A DNA stretch of 29,712 nt from CAYMJV01 sp964390545 (GTDB lineage Bacteria; Desulfobacterota; BSN033; UBA1163), in contig CAYMJV010000039.1 in assembly GCA_964390545.1 (NCBI GenBank), forward strand, positions 1 to 29,712, written 5' to 3'. The notes below the pieces were generated by a model that saw only the letters and a list, made by a program, of their open reading frames with translations, ran no database searches and was not told the DNA's origin. The position numbers and the translations under genes are program-made. Below are positions 8,563 through 16,005 of the stretch, piece by piece (position 1 is the stretch's first letter; each line of letters opens with the position of its first letter).

Positions 8563-8615
8563 GAAACCTCCTTGAACTTAGATTCGAAGCACTATATCTG
8601 AAATGGAATTCTATA

Positions 8616-8728
8616 ATTTCAAATGTCAAAATCCAAATGTCAAATGAATGTCAAAGTTCAAACCTGGAAAATTTTGAAATTTGAGCTTTGGATTTGATTT
8701 GCCATTTGAACTTTGTCATTTGACATTT
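8616..8728. repeat. Long AT-rich imperfect inverted repeat
   Basis: A left arm (8616-8662, repeated AAATGTCAAA / TCCAAATG units) faces a right arm (8674-8728, TTTGAAATTTGAG through TTTGTCATTTGACATTT) whose complement is the same wording. The element sits in the 211-base gap between the propeller lipoprotein gene and the DUF362 gene on the - strand. It is in the style of the AT-rich repeats at 5800 and 17615 but with a different core. Confidence 0.7.
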
Positions 8729-8773
8729 TTCTTAAACTTGCTTCACAGCACCAAAGGTTCACTACTACCAGCA

Positions 8774-9868
8774 CTATGGTGTTAACATGAGCCTTGAGAC
8801 GCCTTTGTCTGTACCGAACCAGATGCTGTCTTTATCCTCTGCTGCGCAGAAGACGGTGTTGCTCAACAACCCATCCGAAGCGGTCAGGGATTCCCATTGG
8901 CCTTTTGGAATATGATAAATGCTTACCCCATTATCCCTGCAAACAAAAATTTTCTCCTTGGTTACTGCGATGGAATGAATTCCTCCGCTTTTACAAGGAT
9001 CGGTGGGGTCAATCTTCTTCCAAGAATCCGAAGCAGGATCATATTCAAAAAGGGCCCCTCCGATGCTCCCCGCCCATATCTGGGTCCCTGCTTTGACCAA
9101 GGATTTGATCTCCACCTCTGTTAATCCCTCGTTCTGAGAATAGTTTTTCCAGATTTTCTTATCCTTTTGAAAACGGCTTATCCCGCCGTTGGTCCCGATC
9201 CACAGGAAATCCGGTTCAACCAGAAGGGCGTTCACAAAATTCCCAGATAGGCCCTTTTGAGGGGAGTAAAAATCTTTCCAGCCTTCCCTCTTCTTGTCAA
9301 AAAGGCTGAGTCCTTTTTCAGATCCAACCCAAACGGATTCACCATCCAATGCCATGCAGACGACCTTCTTCGCGCGCCCATTATTCGTATTGAATTTTTT
9401 CCAATGAGGGGAACCCTGCGGAGAGTAGTACGAAATGCCCCCACCTCCAAAGCCGTAAAAATAGGTTCCAAACCAGATGCGATCCTTATCGGGGAAGATG
9501 ACGGACACATGGTTATAGGAGAGGAGATTTTTCCATTTGATGGTGTCTCCATCATCCACTTGCTCCATTGGCTCGCCTTTTGTGGTATAGGCCTTCCATG
9601 TTTTGCTCCCCATATCGTAGAGCGTGGCTCCGCCCCCATAGGTTCCAAACCAGACTTCTTCACCCTGAACCGTAATGGCATAGACCATATCACTCGATAA
9701 CCCGTCCTTTTGGGTAATGTTCTGGAAGGAAAGAGGCTTCTTCTCGGGTTTCGTTTCGCCACAGGAGGTAAGTACGGGCATAAAGGCAACGAGGATGATG
9801 ATAAGAATCCAGTGGGCTTGGAAGCGACAATTCCGGTGCAGATCGCAAGCGGCCAATCTTCGCTTCAT
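8774..9868 (-). CDS. Beta-propeller lipoprotein (two-component-regulator propeller repeats)
   Basis: The product is 364 aa. A hydrophobic segment (about 19-33) ends in the lipobox LTSC with Cys36, so the protein should be lipid-anchored; Gly at +2 does not signal inner-membrane retention. The rest is a series of about 45-residue blades of the Reg_prop type: GLSSDMVYAI with VWFGTYGG, GLSGNFVNALL with LWIGTNGGISRF, GLTEVEIKSLV with IWAGSIGG, and GLLSNTVF with IWFGTDKGVSRL. Such propellers normally form the sensor region of hybrid histidine kinases. Here there is no kinase or transmembrane output, so a binding or scaffold role is more likely. AAGGAG precedes ATG 9868 and a good promoter lies at 9892-9920. 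It is probably the first gene of the operon with DUF362 and the polyferredoxin. Confidence 0.83.
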   Translation of the reverse strand: MKRRLAACDLHRNCRFQAHWILIIILVAFMPVLTSCGETKPEKKPLSFQNITQKDGLSSDMVYAITVQGEEVWFGTYGGGATLYDMGSKTWKAYTTKGEPMEQVDDGDTIKWKNLLSYNHVSVIFPDKDRIWFGTYFYGFGGGGISYYSPQGSPHWKKFNTNNGRAKKVVCMALDGESVWVGSEKGLSLFDKKREGWKDFYSPQKGLSGNFVNALLVEPDFLWIGTNGGISRFQKDKKIWKNYSQNEGLTEVEIKSLVKAGTQIWAGSIGGALFEYDPASDSWKKIDPTDPCKSGGIHSIAVTKEKIFVCRDNGVSIYHIPKGQWESLTASDGLLSNTVFCAAEDKDSIWFGTDKGVSRLMLTP

Positions 9869-9891
9869 CTTTTCTCCTTCAAAATGGAATA

Positions 9892-9920
9892 ATTATGTCG
9901 AATCGGACAAAGTTTTTCAA
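9892..9920 (-). promoter_or_regulatory. Sigma-70-type promoter for the propeller/DUF362/polyferredoxin unit
   Basis: Read on the - strand, TTGAAA (9920-9915), a 17-base spacer and CATAAT (9897-9892) precede a purine-rich leader of about 20 bases and the ribosome site of the lipoprotein gene. Hexamers and spacing are near consensus; activity is inferred. Confidence 0.5.
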
Positions 9921-9988
9921 TAATCGACTCCCTGATTCATAATAGAGAGGGCTCGACTTAAATGGAAAAAAACTAAGAATAAACTTTT

Positions 9989-10016
9989 GAAGCTCCCCGC
10001 CCACAGGGCGGGGCTT
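9989..10016. repeat. G/C stem-loop A
   Basis: CCCCGCCC (9995-10002) pairs with GGGCGGGG (10006-10013), extended by AAG / CTT. It closely resembles the inner stem of the structure at 10044-10085, so the two are probably copies of one element. Confidence 0.7.
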
Positions 10017-10043
10017 CCCGGCAGGGTAATATCATTTTATATT

Positions 10044-10085
10044 GTGCCCCTTGACCCCGCCTACAAGGCGGGGCTTACGGGGCAC
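10044..10085. repeat. Two-tier G/C stem-loop B
   Basis: The outer stem GTGCCCC (10044-10050) pairs with GGGGCAC (10079-10085). The inner stem CCCCGCC (10055-10061) pairs with GGCGGGG (10067-10073) around TACAA. Both arms are perfect. The design recalls REP or IS200/IS605-type fold-back ends, but no transposase is in the window. Confidence 0.7.
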
Positions 10086-10182
10086 GTTCCGGTCAAAAAA
10101 TTGCTTCAGATTTCTATACAATAATATTCATTGAGGAGCAAGAAATTTTAAAGCCGAGAGCTTTAAAAAACTACTTTTCGCT

Positions 10183-10284
10183 CTCTGATTACACAGATTT
10201 TAAAAAAATGATTCCACAGATTTCTCCTTAATTTTCGATGTATTTGTAATTTGTGTAATCGTTTCATAAGCGGTGTAATCAGAG
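10183..10284. repeat. Inverted repeat with perfect 12-base arms
   Basis: CTCTGATTACAC (10183-10194) is the exact reverse complement of GTGTAATCAGAG (10273-10284). Inner variants (GATTCCACAGATTTCTCC, AATTTGTGTAATCG) make a longer imperfect foldback. It ends where the next hairpin (10282-10309) begins. Confidence 0.75.
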
Positions 10285-10320
10285 ATTTCTGGACTTTTTC
10301 AGAAATCTCGACCCTATCCC

Positions 10321-10350
10321 TTGACAATCTAATTCTTAATGATTAATTAT
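10321..10350 (+). promoter_or_regulatory. Candidate vegetative promoter for groESL
   Basis: A perfect TTGACA (10321-10326) is followed after 17-18 bases by TAATTA / AATTAT (10344-10350). This would give a leader of about 175 bases before groES. No sigma-32-type CCCCAT box and no CIRCE were seen, so the heat-shock control used here is not visible. Confidence 0.4.
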
Positions 10351-10532
10351 CTTAAAGGTTTGGCGTTTCCTAATGCTGAGTTGTCCGGTTTTCCTGGGGG
10401 AAAATGGTATAACTATTCAATTTTAAAAGGCTTTCCTTTTTTTGGAAGTCAAGGAAAGAAGAATATTTGTCTGCGATTTTTTATATAGGCTTATAACCAA
10501 TTCTATTATGCTAATGAAAGGAGAAGGAAAAG

Positions 10533-10826
10533 ATGAAGATCAGACCATTACAGGACAGAGTTATTGTGAAACGGCTGGAAGAGGAGGAAAAGACAAAGGG
10601 GGGTATCATTATTCCTGATACAGCAAAAGAAAAGCCCCAGGAAGGGAAAGTGATTGCGGTCGGGAAGGGAAAGGTTACCGAAGATGGTAAGGTCATCCCT
10701 ATGGATGTGAAGGTGGGGGATAAAATTCTATTTGGGAAGTATTCCGGGACAGAGATTAAGATCGGGGGGGAAGAACATCTTATCATGAGAGAAGAAGATA
10801 TCTTAGGGGTTATCGAAGGAAAGTAA
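10533..10826 (+). CDS. groES: Co-chaperonin GroES
   Basis: GroES is the heptameric 10-kDa lid that caps the GroEL folding chamber. The product is 97 aa, the normal length. It starts MKIRPLQDRVIVKRLEEEEK, contains the mobile loop KTKGGIIIPDTAKEKPQEG that binds GroEL, and ends EEDILGVIEGK. AAAGGAGAAGG at 10517-10527 precedes ATG 10533. It lies 36 bases upstream of groEL in the usual bicistronic arrangement. Confidence 0.98.
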   Translation: MKIRPLQDRVIVKRLEEEEKTKGGIIIPDTAKEKPQEGKVIAVGKGKVTEDGKVIPMDVKVGDKILFGKYSGTEIKIGGEEHLIMREEDILGVIEGK

Positions 10827-10862
10827 AAAATCAAAATTCAAAAAGAATGGAGGTAGGTTGAG

Positions 10863-12500
10863 ATGGCAAAAGAACTGAAATTTGAACAGGAGGCCCGTAA
10901 TGCAATATTACGGGGAGTAAATATCTTAGCAGATGTGGTGAAGGTCACTTTGGGTCCAAAGGGGAGAAATGTCATTTTAGAAAAATCCTTTGGTGCCCCG
11001 ACCGTCACCAAAGACGGCGTGACAGTGGCAAAAGAGATTGAACTGGAAGACAAATTTGAAAACATGGGTGCCCAGATGGTAAAGGAGGTTGCCAGCAAAA
11101 CGTCTGACACGGCAGGAGACGGAACGACGACAGCCACTGTTTTGGCCCAGGCGCTTTATCGTGAGGGATCGAAGGTGGTTGCTGCCGGGGCAAACCCCAT
11201 GGATGTGAAACGCGGAATTGACCTTGCCGTAGAGGAAGTGGTGAAAGAATTAAAGAAATTAAGCAAACCGACAAAAGACCAAAAAGAGATCTCTCAGGTC
11301 GGGAAGATTTCTGCCAATAACGACGAGACGATTGGAAACATCATCGCCGAGGCAATGAACAAGGTCGGAAAAGAGGGTGTGATCACCGTTGAAGAAGCCA
11401 AAGGGATGGAGACAACCCTCGATGTGGTGGAAGGAATGCAGTTCGATCGCGGATACCTTTCACCTTACTTTGTTACCGACCCCGAGAAGATGGAAGCCGT
11501 CCTCGAAGATGTTTACATCCTTCTCAATGAGAAGAAGATCTCCAACATGAAGGATATGCTTCCGATCCTGGAGCAGATTGCAAAGATGGGAAAACCCCTT
11601 CTGGTCGTTGCTGAAGATTTGGAGGGTGAAGCCCTGGCGACCTTAGTCGTCAACAAACTCCGTGGAACGCTGAAGTGCTGCTCGGTCAAGGCTCCTGGCT
11701 TCGGAGATCGAAGAAAGTCTATGCTGGAAGATCTTGCGATCCTGACCGGCGGGAAAGTCATTTCAGAGGATCTCGGTTTAAAATTAGAAAATGTTAAACT
11801 GAACGATCTGGGTAGGGCGAAACGGATCACCATTGATAAAGACAATACAACCGTTGTCGATGGAGCAGGTGACAAACACGATATCGAAGCGAGAGTGAAA
11901 CAGATTCGTGCCCAGATCGAGGAGACCACCTCTGATTATGATCGAGAGAAACTTCAGGAACGGTTGGCTAAGATCATTGGTGGCGTGGCAGTCATTAATG
12001 TGGGTGCAGCTACCGAAACCGAGATGAAGGAGAAGAAGGCTCGTGTGGAAGACGCTCTCAATGCAACCCGGGCTGCCGTAGAGGAAGGGATTGTCCCAGG
12101 TGGTGGTGTGGCGTACCTCCGGTGCGTCCCGGCATTAGATAAATTGAAGTTGGGGGGAGACAGGCAGATCGGAGTGGATCTTGTGAAGAGGGCTCTGGAA
12201 GAGCCCATCCGTCAGATCGCCAACAATGCAGGCCAGGAAGGTTCTGTCGTGACGGAGAAAGTGAGGAACGAGAAGGGAGCCTTTGGATTCGATGCGGCTC
12301 AAGACGAGTACACGGATATGATCAAGGCAGGCATCATCGATCCAACCAAGGTAGTCAGGCTCGCTCTTCAAAACGCTTCCTCCGTTGCTTCTTTGATGAT
12401 CACCACAGAGGCTCTGGTGGCTGAGAAGCCTGAGAAGAAACCGGCTTACCCACCAATGCCATCCGGTGGTGGTATGGGTGGTATGGGTGATATGTATTAA
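10863..12500 (+). CDS. groEL: Chaperonin GroEL
   Basis: GroEL is the 60-kDa ATP-dependent folding chaperonin that forms two heptameric rings. The product is 545 aa. The equatorial ATP site is visible as TLGPKGRNVILEKSFGAPTV and as GDGTTTATVLAQ with the catalytic Asp. The apical substrate-binding domain is in the middle, and the second equatorial part contains EEGIVPGGGVAYLR. The tail ends in a short GGM repeat (SGGGMGGMGDMY), as in most Gram-negative GroELs. A strong GGAGGT site precedes ATG 10863. A terminator follows at 12508-12552, so groES-groEL is a self-contained operon. Confidence 0.99.
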   Translation: MAKELKFEQEARNAILRGVNILADVVKVTLGPKGRNVILEKSFGAPTVTKDGVTVAKEIELEDKFENMGAQMVKEVASKTSDTAGDGTTTATVLAQALYREGSKVVAAGANPMDVKRGIDLAVEEVVKELKKLSKPTKDQKEISQVGKISANNDETIGNIIAEAMNKVGKEGVITVEEAKGMETTLDVVEGMQFDRGYLSPYFVTDPEKMEAVLEDVYILLNEKKISNMKDMLPILEQIAKMGKPLLVVAEDLEGEALATLVVNKLRGTLKCCSVKAPGFGDRRKSMLEDLAILTGGKVISEDLGLKLENVKLNDLGRAKRITIDKDNTTVVDGAGDKHDIEARVKQIRAQIEETTSDYDREKLQERLAKIIGGVAVINVGAATETEMKEKKARVEDALNATRAAVEEGIVPGGGVAYLRCVPALDKLKLGGDRQIGVDLVKRALEEPIRQIANNAGQEGSVVTEKVRNEKGAFGFDAAQDEYTDMIKAGIIDPTKVVRLALQNASSVASLMITTEALVAEKPEKKPAYPPMPSGGGMGGMGDMY

Positions 12501-12507
12501 GAGAACG

Positions 12508-12552
12508 AAGGGCTTGGGGGTCCAAAGGAAATTTCTCCCGAGCCCTTTTTAT
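12508..12552 (+). terminator. Rho-independent terminator of groESL
   Basis: AAGGGCTTGGG (12508-12518) pairs with CCCGAGCCCTT (12537-12547) with one G-U pair, followed directly by a T run (TTTTTATTTT). It starts seven bases after the groEL stop codon. Confidence 0.88.
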
Positions 12553-12588
12553 TTTCCCCTCCCCTTTAGATTGGGTCCAACCCCTTAG

Positions 12589-12609
12589 ATCCCGAATCAA
12601 GTTCGGGAT
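12589..12609. repeat. Hairpin with TCAAG loop
   Basis: ATCCCGAA pairs perfectly with TTCGGGAT around TCAAG. The same loop is in the hairpin nested at 12683-12701, suggesting one small repeat family. Confidence 0.7.
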
Positions 12610-12635
12610 GACAAAAAGTAAAAGCAATCCATAAT

Positions 12636-12795
12636 TGATGGTCTCGTAAGAAGTCTGAAAAGGCTATTTTCTGTCATTCCTGCCCCGTATCAAGTACGGG
12701 GTAAACTCCAGCAGGAATCCAGTCTTCTTTGTTAGTTGCAACTTCTCTGGATTCCCGTTTTCACGGGAATGACGTCTTTTTTCAGATTCATCATA
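12636..12795. repeat. REP/MITE-like element, copy 2, with an inserted hairpin
   Basis: It is homologous to 5840-5976. The outer stems are ATTCCTGC 12676-12683 with GCAGGAAT 12711-12718, and ATTCCCGT 12751-12758 with ACGGGAAT 12763-12770. The ends resemble inverted repeats (TGATGGTCTCGTAAGAAGTC against the complement of the right end, TGATGAATCTGAAAAAAG). Where copy 1 has a four-base loop, this copy has 27 bases including CCCCGTA-TCAAG-TACGGGG (12683-12701). Confidence 0.78.
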
Positions 12796-12922
12796 ATTAG
12801 TTGTTATGCCTGGTTCAGCATCTCCCTCATTCCAGGCCACTAGAAAGTCCCCATCCGAAGTTTGATAAATTCTTTTTCTTGCCCCGTAACTATTGAATTT
12901 CAGATTAAAAGTCTATTTTTTC

Positions 12923-12950
12923 TTGCTTTTTAAAATGAGGGTGTTAATAT
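12923..12950 (+). promoter_or_regulatory. Candidate promoter for lysR-tol unit
   Basis: TTGCTT (12923-12928), a 16-base spacer and TAATAT (12945-12950) would place the transcript start at about 12957-12958, directly at the first codon of lysR. No Shine-Dalgarno is present, which fits a leaderless message. Confidence 0.35.
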
Positions 12951-12960
12951 TTGAACCGTG

Positions 12961-13887
12961 ATGGAGAAGCAGTCCTTCACCATCGATTTCCGTCATCTCG
13001 AAACGTTCTGCCGGGTGGCTGCTCTAAAGAGCTTTTCCAGAGCCGCCGATGATCTCTTCCTTACCCAACCCACGGTGAGCGGCCATATCCTCTCTCTTGA
13101 AAGGTCCCTCTCCCTCCGTCTCTTCGATCGAACAGGCAGGGAAATCCGGCTGACCAAAGCAGGAGAATTGTTTCTTCGGTATGCCTCGAAAATCCTGACG
13201 ATTCGAAAAGACCTGCTCAATGCCCTGAGCGAATTCTCCCAAGGCATTAGAGGAGAACTTTCTTTGGGCGCCAGCACCATTCCAGGGGAGTACCTTCTCC
13301 CAAAATTGATGGGCGATTTTAAGAGAGAGCATCCCCGCTTTACCCTTTCCCTGAAGATTTCCGATACCAAGGACATCGTTCAGGAGTTGTTGCAGGGACA
13401 TATCGAGTTTGGACTGATCGGGGCCAAAGTGGATCATCCCTCCCTGCACTACGAAAAGTTTGAAGAGGATGAGATCATCGTCATCGCTCCATCCGATCAT
13501 CCGCTCACCAGAAAAAGGAGCGTGGGTTTCGAAGATCTCCTGAAGGAACCCTGGATTATTCGAGAAGAAGGATCGGGCACTCAGATAACCGTTGAAAGGA
13601 TTTTGAGAAAAAAAGGAAAGAGCCTGAAAGATTTTAATGTGGCGATCGAGATGGGAAGCACCTCTTCGGTAAAGGAAGGTGTGAAGGCAAGGTTGGGCCT
13701 TGCTTTTATCTCCAGAAGAGCGGTGGAAGAAGAATTGAACCGAAATCTCTTCACCTCCATCACCTTAGAGGGGCTGGGATCGATTTCTCGACAGATCTAC
13801 ATTGTCTCTCAACGGGGGAAGACCGTGTCCCCTGCTGGAATGGAATTTCTGCGATTTCTCAAAAAAAAGAGAGAGAGGACGAACTGA
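12961..13887 (+). CDS. LysR-family transcriptional regulator (selenium-metabolism-type)
   Basis: The product is 308 aa from ATG 12961; GTG 12958 just before it is an alternative start. The winged helix-turn-helix at about 8-66 reads FRHLETFCRVAALKSFSRAA then LTQPTVSGHILSLERSLSLR. The effector domain starts at about 90 with GELSLGASTIPGEYLLPKLM and has the two-lobed periplasmic-binding fold of LysR proteins. The phrase GASTIPGEYLLP recalls the group annotated as selenium-metabolism-associated LysR regulators, but no selenium gene is visible, so the regulon is unknown. An in-frame TGA at 12952-12954 excludes earlier starts. Its stop codon is one base from the tolA start, so it appears to head the tol operon, an unusual position. 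Confidence 0.9.
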   Translation: MEKQSFTIDFRHLETFCRVAALKSFSRAADDLFLTQPTVSGHILSLERSLSLRLFDRTGREIRLTKAGELFLRYASKILTIRKDLLNALSEFSQGIRGELSLGASTIPGEYLLPKLMGDFKREHPRFTLSLKISDTKDIVQELLQGHIEFGLIGAKVDHPSLHYEKFEEDEIIVIAPSDHPLTRKRSVGFEDLLKEPWIIREEGSGTQITVERILRKKGKSLKDFNVAIEMGSTSSVKEGVKARLGLAFISRRAVEEELNRNLFTSITLEGLGSISRQIYIVSQRGKTVSPAGMEFLRFLKKKRERTN

Positions 13888-13888
13888 T

Positions 13889-14653
13889 ATGGGGTTTCGG
13901 AGGAGACCCGACACGGAGGATTTATTAAGAATGGGGGCGATCTCTTTGGGGCTCCATATTCTTCTGGTCATTTTCCTCAGCCTCAATCCATGGCCTGTTC
14001 TCATCAAAGCGAAACCCATGGCCTATACGGTGACACTCGTGCCCGTGGCCATTCCAGAACCAGAAACCCGATTCCAGCAGACTCCTTTACCAACGATCAG
14101 AGAAGAAAAGGAAAAACCCATCACCAAGCCCAAAAAGGATGACATCGTTGAAAAAGTCAAGAAATCTCCGAAGAAGGTCGAGAAGCCTGAAGAGAAAAAG
14201 GCTGACCTGAAACGCCTCCATGAGGCCCTTGAAGAGCTTCGCAAAAAAATAGCCATGGACGAGATTCAAAAGAAGGTGGCCCGCCGAGAGAAGGTGGAGG
14301 AGCGACCGACCGGAACGCCTCCTCCTGTTCCGGTGATCTCGGCCACCAAGTCATCCGCGGCAGTCGAAACGAAATTGAGTCAATACTACAGTGTCATCTG
14401 GGCAAAAATCAAAAAGGCATGGACTATTCCTGAAAATCTTCTTAAAGAAAGGGTTGACTTAGAAACCATTATCATCGTAATAATAGAAAGCGATGGGAAA
14501 ATTAAGAGAACATGGTTCGAGAAGAAGTCGGGAAACGACCTCTATGACCAGATGGCCATGCGCGCCATCAAGAAGGCAGAACCCCTGCCTCCGATCCCCA
14601 AAGAATTAGGGGAAGACACCCTCGAGATCGGGATTCGCTTCTTTCCAGATTGA
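13889..14653 (+). CDS. tolA: TolA-like protein (TonB C-terminal domain)
   Basis: TolA is the inner-membrane-anchored rod that transmits proton-motive force from TolQR to TolB/Pal at the outer membrane. The product is 254 aa. One membrane helix lies at about 15-33 (ISLGLHILLVIFLSL). A charged, Lys/Glu/Pro-rich stretch with coiled-coil character spans about 65-150. A C-terminal TonB/TolA fold follows from about 165 (YYSVIWAKIKKAWTIPE, then MAMRAIKKAEPLPPIP). ATG 13889 is one base after the lysR stop, with GAGAGAGGA upstream. The frame extends further back only inside lysR. It is followed by tolB after three bases. TolQ and TolR are not encoded in the window. TonB is the alternative name, but the tolB-pal context favours TolA. 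Confidence 0.87.
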   Translation: MGFRRRPDTEDLLRMGAISLGLHILLVIFLSLNPWPVLIKAKPMAYTVTLVPVAIPEPETRFQQTPLPTIREEKEKPITKPKKDDIVEKVKKSPKKVEKPEEKKADLKRLHEALEELRKKIAMDEIQKKVARREKVEERPTGTPPPVPVISATKSSAAVETKLSQYYSVIWAKIKKAWTIPENLLKERVDLETIIIVIIESDGKIKRTWFEKKSGNDLYDQMAMRAIKKAEPLPPIPKELGEDTLEIGIRFFPD

Positions 14654-14656
14654 AAA

Positions 14657-15961
14657 ATGAAAAAATATTTTTTCCTTTCCTTCTTTTTACTTTTCTTGAT
14701 GGTCATTCCACCTGCAGAGGCGAGGGTCTATCTCGACATCAATGCTCCCACTTTTGTCCAGATTCCCATTGTTTTGCCGAAATGGAAAACGGTGGACAAA
14801 ACGCCCCCAACCCTTACGGCAAAGGTCTACGACATTCTCGCGAACGATCTCACCCTTGCAGGATTCTTCAGGGTGATCGACCATTCTCGGCTCCCTTCCC
14901 CTCTTAAAGAAAGGGAAGGGATTCCGAATCCGGCCTCTCTCCGGGAGTGGACCTCCAATGGCGGAGAAATCCTATTGGCCGGAGAGGCCCTTCTGAACTC
15001 GAATTTCAATCTGACCTTGAAATTTCATCTTTTTGATCTGGTTGAACAAAAACACCTCATCGGAAAGCAGTACGAAGGTCCTCCCCAGCTCGTTCGAAAA
15101 ATGGTCCATCGAATCGCCGATGAGGTCGTCCTCCAGCTCACGGGGGAGAAGGGAGTCCACAATACGAGAATTGCCTTTGCCAGTGTTCGGGGGGGAGGGA
15201 AAGAGATCTCCATTTCCGATTTTGATGGCGCCGAAATGAAACAGATCACTCAGAATCAGTCCATCAATCTTTCTCCCGCCTGGTCTCCGGATGGGAAAAA
15301 AATTGTCTTTACCTCCTACCTCCGGCGCAACCCAGACCTCTACCTGATCGATGTGGACGGACAAAACTTCCGGCGTCTCACTTCCTATCCAGGTCTGAAC
15401 GCCGCCGCGGCCTGGTCTCCGGATGGAAAAAAGATGGCGCTCATGATGGGAATGGAAGGTAAGTCGGATATCTACCTCATCGATGCGAGCGGAAATAACC
15501 CCAAAAAGCTCACCACAGGACATGGTAATGAGGCCTCCCCTACATGGTCTCCCGACGGGGGACAGATCGCTTTCGTCTCAGACCGGTCGGGCTCTCCTCA
15601 GGTCTACATCATGGGAGCCGATGGCTCCAGTGTCCAGCGTTTGACCTACGAAGGAAGCTACAATAGCAAACCCTCCTGGTCGCCCAAAGGAGATCGTATT
15701 GCCTTTTGTGGTAGGGTCGAAAGTCGTTATGATATTCTCACCATCGGAGTGGATGGGTCCGGACTTCAAAGGCTGACCTCCAATTCCGGAAGCAATGAAA
15801 GTCCCTGCTGGTCTCCGGAGGGACGTTACATCGCATTCAGTTCAAGCCGGCTTGGAGGATCGAAGATCTTCATCATGAACGCCAATGGGTTCAGCCAAAG
15901 GCCACTCACTTCAGCGAAAGGAGGTGAATCGAGCCCTGCCTGGTCCAGGCAATTAGAATAA
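14657..15961 (+). CDS. tolB: Tol-Pal system protein TolB
   Basis: TolB is the periplasmic partner that binds Pal and TolA. The product is 434 aa, family length. A signal peptide (MKKYFFLSFFLLFLMVIPP) has probable cleavage after AEA at about 22. The N-terminal alpha/beta domain spans about 25-165 and includes TLAGFFRVIDHSRLP. A six-bladed propeller of PD40 repeats follows, with recurring SPAWSPDGKKI, AAAWSPDGKKMAL, SPTWSPDGGQIAFVSDRSG and SPCWSPEGRYIAFSS signatures. ATG 14657 is three bases after tolA with no separate ribosome site, so translation is probably coupled. Pal follows 44 bases downstream. Confidence 0.96.
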   Translation: MKKYFFLSFFLLFLMVIPPAEARVYLDINAPTFVQIPIVLPKWKTVDKTPPTLTAKVYDILANDLTLAGFFRVIDHSRLPSPLKEREGIPNPASLREWTSNGGEILLAGEALLNSNFNLTLKFHLFDLVEQKHLIGKQYEGPPQLVRKMVHRIADEVVLQLTGEKGVHNTRIAFASVRGGGKEISISDFDGAEMKQITQNQSINLSPAWSPDGKKIVFTSYLRRNPDLYLIDVDGQNFRRLTSYPGLNAAAAWSPDGKKMALMMGMEGKSDIYLIDASGNNPKKLTTGHGNEASPTWSPDGGQIAFVSDRSGSPQVYIMGADGSSVQRLTYEGSYNSKPSWSPKGDRIAFCGRVESRYDILTIGVDGSGLQRLTSNSGSNESPCWSPEGRYIAFSSSRLGGSKIFIMNANGFSQRPLTSAKGGESSPAWSRQLE

Positions 15962-16005
15962 GAAAAACAATTTGCACGACCATCATTGAGCAAAGGAGGT
16001 TAACT

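Larger units (their letters stand above)
9869..10532. other. 664-base non-coding region upstream of groES
   Basis: No gene is supported here. It holds the - strand promoter at 9892-9920, two related G/C stem-loops (9989-10016, 10044-10085), an A/T hairpin TTTTAAAGC / GCTTTAAAA (10146-10168), a 12-base inverted repeat (10183-10284), a hairpin GAGATTTCTG / CAGAAATCTC (10282-10309) and a candidate + strand promoter (10321-10350). No CIRCE element (TTAGCACTC-N9-GAGTGCTAA) was found. Confidence 0.7.
12501..12957. other. 457-base gene-free region after groEL
   Basis: It contains the groESL terminator, a hairpin ATCCCGAA-TCAAG-TTCGGGAT (12589-12609), copy 2 of the REP/MITE-like element (about 12636-12795) and the candidate lysR promoter. 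No credible protein is encoded. Confidence 0.75.

Noticed and set aside
9893..10532. CIRCE element or sigma-32 promoter for groESL
   Set aside because: I scanned for TTAGCACTC / GAGTGCTAA and for CCCCAT after a CTTGAA box and found neither.
13802..13888. Earlier start of tolA inside lysR
   Set aside because: The frame is open, but the upstream codons overlap conserved lysR coding sequence, and ATG 13889 sits right before the membrane anchor.
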